Under the pieces are notes generated by a model that saw only the letters and a list, made by a program, of their open reading frames with translations, was not told where the DNA came from and did not search any database. A stretch of 64,000 nucleotides of DNA from Pseudomonas sp. CFII64 (GTDB lineage Bacteria; Pseudomonadota; Gammaproteobacteria; Pseudomonadales; Pseudomonadaceae), in the NCBI RefSeq assembly GCF_000416235.1, contig NZ_ATLO01000042.1, forward strand, positions 248,001-312,000. Reading direction: 5' to 3'. The translations under genes were made by a program, and so were the position numbers. Of this stretch, positions 60,930 to 64,000 are shown in pieces. Each line of letters opens with the position of its first letter. The first letter of the stretch is position 1.

Positions 60930-61841
60930 ATGGATTATTTCCTCGCAGTGCAGGCGTTCAACCGCATTGTCAAAACCGGCAGCTTCGTCAAGGCTGCGGC
61001 GCAACTGGATCTGCACCCGAATGCGATTACCAAGCTCGTGCAGGCGCTGGAAGCTCATCTGCGCGTGAAGCTGCTCAACCGCACCACGCGGCGGGTCACG
61101 CTCACCACCGAAGGCAGCGTCTACCATGCGCGGATGAGTCGGGTGCTTGATCAGTGGCTGGAGGTCGAATCGGAAATGGCGGTTGCGCAATCCAGCCCAC
61201 GGGGCAGGATTCGGGTCGATATGGGCACGACGGTGGCCACGCTGTTGGTGATCCCGGCGCTGCCCACCTTCCATGCTCGCTACCCGCATCTGCAGATCGA
61301 CATCGGCGCCAGCGACCGCACTGCGGATCTGGCCAGCGAAAGCATTGATTGCGTAATACGCGGCGGCATTCTCCAGGACTCTGCGCTGATCGCCCGGCGT
61401 CTGGGCAGTGTGGATTTTGTGACCTGCGCGACACCGGCGTACGTGGCAGCCCATCAGCAGCTAACCCACCCGGCACAGCTGGAGCAGGGGCACACCCTGG
61501 TTCGCTACTTCTTCCCCAGTTCCGGGCGGCAAAACAAACTTGAATTCTTCAGGGGCGACGAGCAGGTGGTCGTTGAGGGCAACTACGTCGTCGCCGTCAA
61601 CGACAGTAATGGCTACCTCGCAGCCGGACTCGCCGGGCTAGGCGTGATCCATACGTTGCGCTTCATGGTGCAGCCGCATATTGACGCAGGCACTCTCGTC
61701 CCGGTGCTGGAGGATTGGTCGGTGCCGGCCAATCCGCTGTCCGTGGTGTACATGCCCAACCGCCACCTCAGCGTGCGCGTGCGCGCCTTCGTCGACTGGC
61801 TGGTTGAGCATTTCGCAGCGCATCCACACGTGCTGCAATGA
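60930..61841 (+). CDS. LysR-family transcriptional regulator
   Basis: A 303-residue LysR regulator: winged helix at 1-60 (MDYFLAVQAFNRIVKTGSFV, DLHPNAITKLVQALEAHLR, LNRTTRRVTLTTEG) and an effector domain of the CrgA type (PRGRIRVDMGTTVATLLVIPALPTF in part, GGILQDSALIARRLGS, DSNGYLAAGLAGLGVIHT). It is divergent from the SDR gene with two palindromes between them. The stop at 61841 is 18 bases from the convergent RTX gene. Confidence 0.92.
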   Translation: MDYFLAVQAFNRIVKTGSFVKAAAQLDLHPNAITKLVQALEAHLRVKLLNRTTRRVTLTTEGSVYHARMSRVLDQWLEVESEMAVAQSSPRGRIRVDMGTTVATLLVIPALPTFHARYPHLQIDIGASDRTADLASESIDCVIRGGILQDSALIARRLGSVDFVTCATPAYVAAHQQLTHPAQLEQGHTLVRYFFPSSGRQNKLEFFRGDEQVVVEGNYVVAVNDSNGYLAAGLAGLGVIHTLRFMVQPHIDAGTLVPVLEDWSVPANPLSVVYMPNRHLSVRVRAFVDWLVEHFAAHPHVLQ

Positions 61842-61859
61842 ATGGCTCACCCGTTGCTG

Positions 61860-63347
61860 TTACACGGGTGCAGGATCAGTCGGGTTCACCCCGACAATCT
61901 GGATCGGTTGCTCATCCACATACAAGCCATCCAGGGCAATCGACACAGTCGTGTGCTCACCCGCCAGGGTCACCTGGAAGAATTGTCCCTGCTTGTTGGC
62001 TTCCAATGAGTGGAGGTAGGTCTGATTTTTGCCTGAGTCATAGTCAAGCTTGAGCGTACCGTTGGTGCCATCACCCAAGTCGGTGAAGCCTAAATCCAGC
62101 GCATAAAGAATGTCGCCAGACTCATAATCGGTGATGACGTCGGAATGATCTTCGGTAGCGGTGCGATAACTTTCACCGATGTTATAGAACACGAAATCAT
62201 CTCGGCCCGCCCCGCCGGTAAGCGTATCAATGCCCTTGCCGCCTGCCATGGAATCATTGCCAGCGCCGCCGTTTATGCTGTCATTGCCCTCAAAACCCAA
62301 TATCTCGTCGCGCGCGTAATTACCCACCAGTACATCAGCCTTGGCGGTGCCGACGATTTCCTGGTCATCCCGAGTCAGACTGTTTATCACCTTGTCGCCA
62401 CCGGTATTGGCGAAGATCACGGTGTCCCGATTCAGGTCATCTGTAAGGTTGCCGCTGAACATGATTTCAAAGTGATTACCGGCGCTGTCGGTATCCAGGG
62501 ATTTCAGCGAGGTCTTGTCTCCAGCGGCGTTTACCGACACTTTTAGCGTACCGTCATGGCCGTCGCCGAAGCCGGAAAAACCCAGCGCGGACAGATCAAT
62601 CGTGTCGCCTTCAGCGGCCGAAAAGTCGGAGATCAGATCTCGACCCTGGGTGCTGCCGCTGTTTGATTTAACGCTGTCGAGCACATTGCTGTAGACGAAT
62701 GCATCCGCTCCGGCACCGCCCTTGAGCGTATCGCCACCGGCGCCGCCGTCCAGACGCTCGTCCGTGGCGCCCCCCGTCAGCAAATCCCGGCCCTCATGCC
62801 CCGCCAGCGTGACTGAAGCGACATCACTGCCCTGGAGCGAATCGTTGTAACCAGTGCCGGAAACCAATTGCAGGAAGTTGGCGTTGGTCAACGTGTCGCT
62901 GTAGTCACCTTTGAACACCAGTTCAAATCGCTGTCCGCCGGCGTTCTCATCGAAACTCTTGAGATACGTCGCGTCCTGGGCCGCGTTATACGAAAGCTTC
63001 AGGCTGCTGCCGTGGCCGTCGCCAAGCTTTGTGTAGCCCAACGCCGTCAGGTCGAGCTTGTCCTGCGCGGCATCAAAGCTTTTGATCGTGTCTGAGTGCG
63101 AGGTCGTTGTGTCGCGGTAGCTGTCGGTGATGCTGCTGAAACGCAGCGTATTGTGTTCGCTGACGGCATTAAGCACGTCACGGCCTGCGCCGCCGATCAA
63201 AATGCTGGTGCTGCCGCTCTTGAATCCGCCAGCCAGCGTATCGTTGCCTTCGCCGCCATAAATCACGTCGTGGAGACCGTAGAAGTCGTCAATGTCGTCC
63301 CCTTTCGGGGTGCCGTACCAGTCAACTCTACCGGTGTCAGAAGCCAT
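61860..63347 (-). CDS. RTX protein of three tandem M10/serralysin-like C-terminal modules, no catalytic domain
   Basis: A 495-residue acidic protein without signal peptide. It consists of Ca-binding nonapeptide repeats (GGEGNDTLAGG, DGGAGGDTLKGGAGADAF, NGGAGNDSMAGG) and three copies of one module of about 110 residues: RFSSITDSYRDTTTSHSDTI with LDLTALGYTKLGDGH; FVYSNVLDSVKS with IDLSALGFSGFGDGH; FVFYNIGESYRTATEDHSDV with LDLGFTDLGDG. Each continues with a TLKLxY...TYLKSLD strand pair. This is the R-module of type I-secreted proteases and alginate epimerases, here without an enzyme domain. It is probably secreted by a type I system encoded elsewhere. GAGGAAA precedes the start. Function unknown; binding or adhesion is plausible. 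Confidence 0.85.
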   Translation of the reverse strand: MASDTGRVDWYGTPKGDDIDDFYGLHDVIYGGEGNDTLAGGFKSGSTSILIGGAGRDVLNAVSEHNTLRFSSITDSYRDTTTSHSDTIKSFDAAQDKLDLTALGYTKLGDGHGSSLKLSYNAAQDATYLKSFDENAGGQRFELVFKGDYSDTLTNANFLQLVSGTGYNDSLQGSDVASVTLAGHEGRDLLTGGATDERLDGGAGGDTLKGGAGADAFVYSNVLDSVKSNSGSTQGRDLISDFSAAEGDTIDLSALGFSGFGDGHDGTLKVSVNAAGDKTSLKSLDTDSAGNHFEIMFSGNLTDDLNRDTVIFANTGGDKVINSLTRDDQEIVGTAKADVLVGNYARDEILGFEGNDSINGGAGNDSMAGGKGIDTLTGGAGRDDFVFYNIGESYRTATEDHSDVITDYESGDILYALDLGFTDLGDGTNGTLKLDYDSGKNQTYLHSLEANKQGQFFQVTLAGEHTTVSIALDGLYVDEQPIQIVGVNPTDPAPV

Positions 63348-63443
63348 AAGATTTTTCCTCGGTGCGATTGTGCTGCGTGTCTGCGGTTACCCAGTATCTG
63401 ACTCAGCCCTCGAGAAAGGTTCCCGCTCGGCATTTGGCGTCCT

Positions 63444-64000
63444 TCAGTAACCCACGCCGCGCACGCCACCTGACGCCCGGATTGATTCGCCCGTGACCCA
63501 ATGCGAGTCCCCGGATGCGAGAAAAACCGCCAGCGGTGCGATGTCTTCCGGCTCGCCGAAACGCCCCAATGGCGTACCTGCGATCAGTTTTTCTCCGAAC
63601 TCACCGGCAAAGTTGCCGTCAGTCGCAGGCGTATTGGTGTGGCCGGGCAAGATGGAATTGACCCGGATACCGCGCGCGCCCAGCTCTCTGGCCAAGGCAA
63701 AGGTCAAGGTATCGACCGCGCCCTTGGTGGCCGAATAAACGCTGGAAGCCAGATACGGATCGGTACTGAGGATGGAGCTGATATTGATGATACTGCCCGA
63801 CTCACCGAACAGTTTCACCGCCTCGCGCACCGCCAGCAGATAACCCAATACATTGAGATTGAATTGCTGGTGGAAGGCTTCCTCGGTGAGGTCTTCGATC
63901 ATCTGAAACACCGCGACTCCGGCGTTATTGACCAAAATATCCAGCGTCCCGTAGTTGCTGCCGACCTCGGCAAACAAACGGGTTACGTCTGCGGACTTGC
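63444..64000 (-). CDS. Short-chain dehydrogenase/reductase, partial (5' end outside window)
   Basis: The last 185 residues of an SDR; the frame is open to base 64000, so the N-terminal nucleotide motif lies outside. Visible parts: LDILVNNAGVAVFQ, SIINISSILS with the catalytic Ser, YSATKGAVDTLTFALAREL with the Tyr-Lys pair, VNSILPGHTNTPATDG and the C-terminal WVTGESIRASGG. It is the closing gene of the window, same strand as the RTX gene 96 bases away, with no clear link between them. Confidence 0.9.
   Translation of the reverse strand, partial: KSADVTRLFAEVGSNYGTLDILVNNAGVAVFQMIEDLTEEAFHQQFNLNVLGYLLAVREAVKLFGESGSIINISSILSTDPYLASSVYSATKGAVDTLTFALARELGARGIRVNSILPGHTNTPATDGNFAGEFGEKLIAGTPLGRFGEPEDIAPLAVFLASGDSHWVTGESIRASGGVRGVGY

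Overview
The window looks like a chromosomal segment of a Pseudomonas of the fluorescens type. The evidence is the GC-rich coding sequence, the REP-type palindromes (24591-24664, 38643-38666), a bacteriophytochrome module, a pqiAABC operon and a high density of LysR/GntR regulators with small catabolic operons. I saw no tRNA, rRNA, CRISPR array, insertion sequence or prophage. Both ends cut through genes: a CitMHS-type transporter at base 1 and a short-chain dehydrogenase at base 64000.

Layout. 1-3512: a leftward set of a LysR regulator, a D-2-hydroxyacid dehydrogenase, an RraA-fold aldolase-like protein and a citrate-type transporter. 3814-8955: a light-signalling set of bacteriophytochrome, a single-domain response regulator and a large hybrid kinase. 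8984-11320: a cupin protein, a LysR regulator and a double carboxymuconolactone-decarboxylase protein. 11590-17027: an extracytoplasmic methionine-sulfoxide repair operon (msrB-dipZ-msrA) with a divergent OmpR-type two-component system. 17052-21554: a GAF histidine kinase, then a GGDEF-EAL protein overlapping a PhnD-like binding protein. 21786-22414: a BrnT/BrnA toxin-antitoxin pair. 22493-27004: a carboxypeptidase-G2-like enzyme, a glutathione transferase and a TonB-dependent receptor. 27085-32316: a 1743-residue DUF4011-helicase-Vsr protein of a kind linked to phage defence. 32446-38519: a FadR-type regulator, aminotransferase, MFS transporter, FAH-fold hydratase and malic enzyme, tied together by a repeated 16-20 bp palindrome. 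38744-42631: a three-subunit GMC dehydrogenase (cytochrome c, FAD subunit, Tat small subunit) whose small subunit is frameshifted. 42810-49535: a chemoreceptor, an alpha/beta hydrolase, a small conserved protein, and a UTRA regulator divergent from a fumarase-superfamily lyase and a dicarboxylate symporter. 49741-53215: the paraquat-inducible (Pqi/MCE) lipid-transport operon. 53253-59959: a mevalonate degradation locus. 60022-64000: a dehydrogenase/LysR pair, an RTX protein made only of repeat modules, and a partial dehydrogenase.

The most interesting unit is 53253-59959. A MocR-type regulator faces an operon encoding class II HMG-CoA reductase (all four catalytic residues at the Pseudomonas mevalonii positions), HMG-CoA lyase, a small two-helix membrane protein, a TctA-like permease without a periplasmic binding protein, and an exported SMP-30-type lactonase. 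I infer a complete pathway: periplasmic opening of mevalonolactone, uptake of mevalonate, oxidation to HMG-CoA and cleavage to acetoacetate and acetyl-CoA. It appears to be controlled through an array of GTACAG half-sites. The transporter and lactonase assignments are inference.
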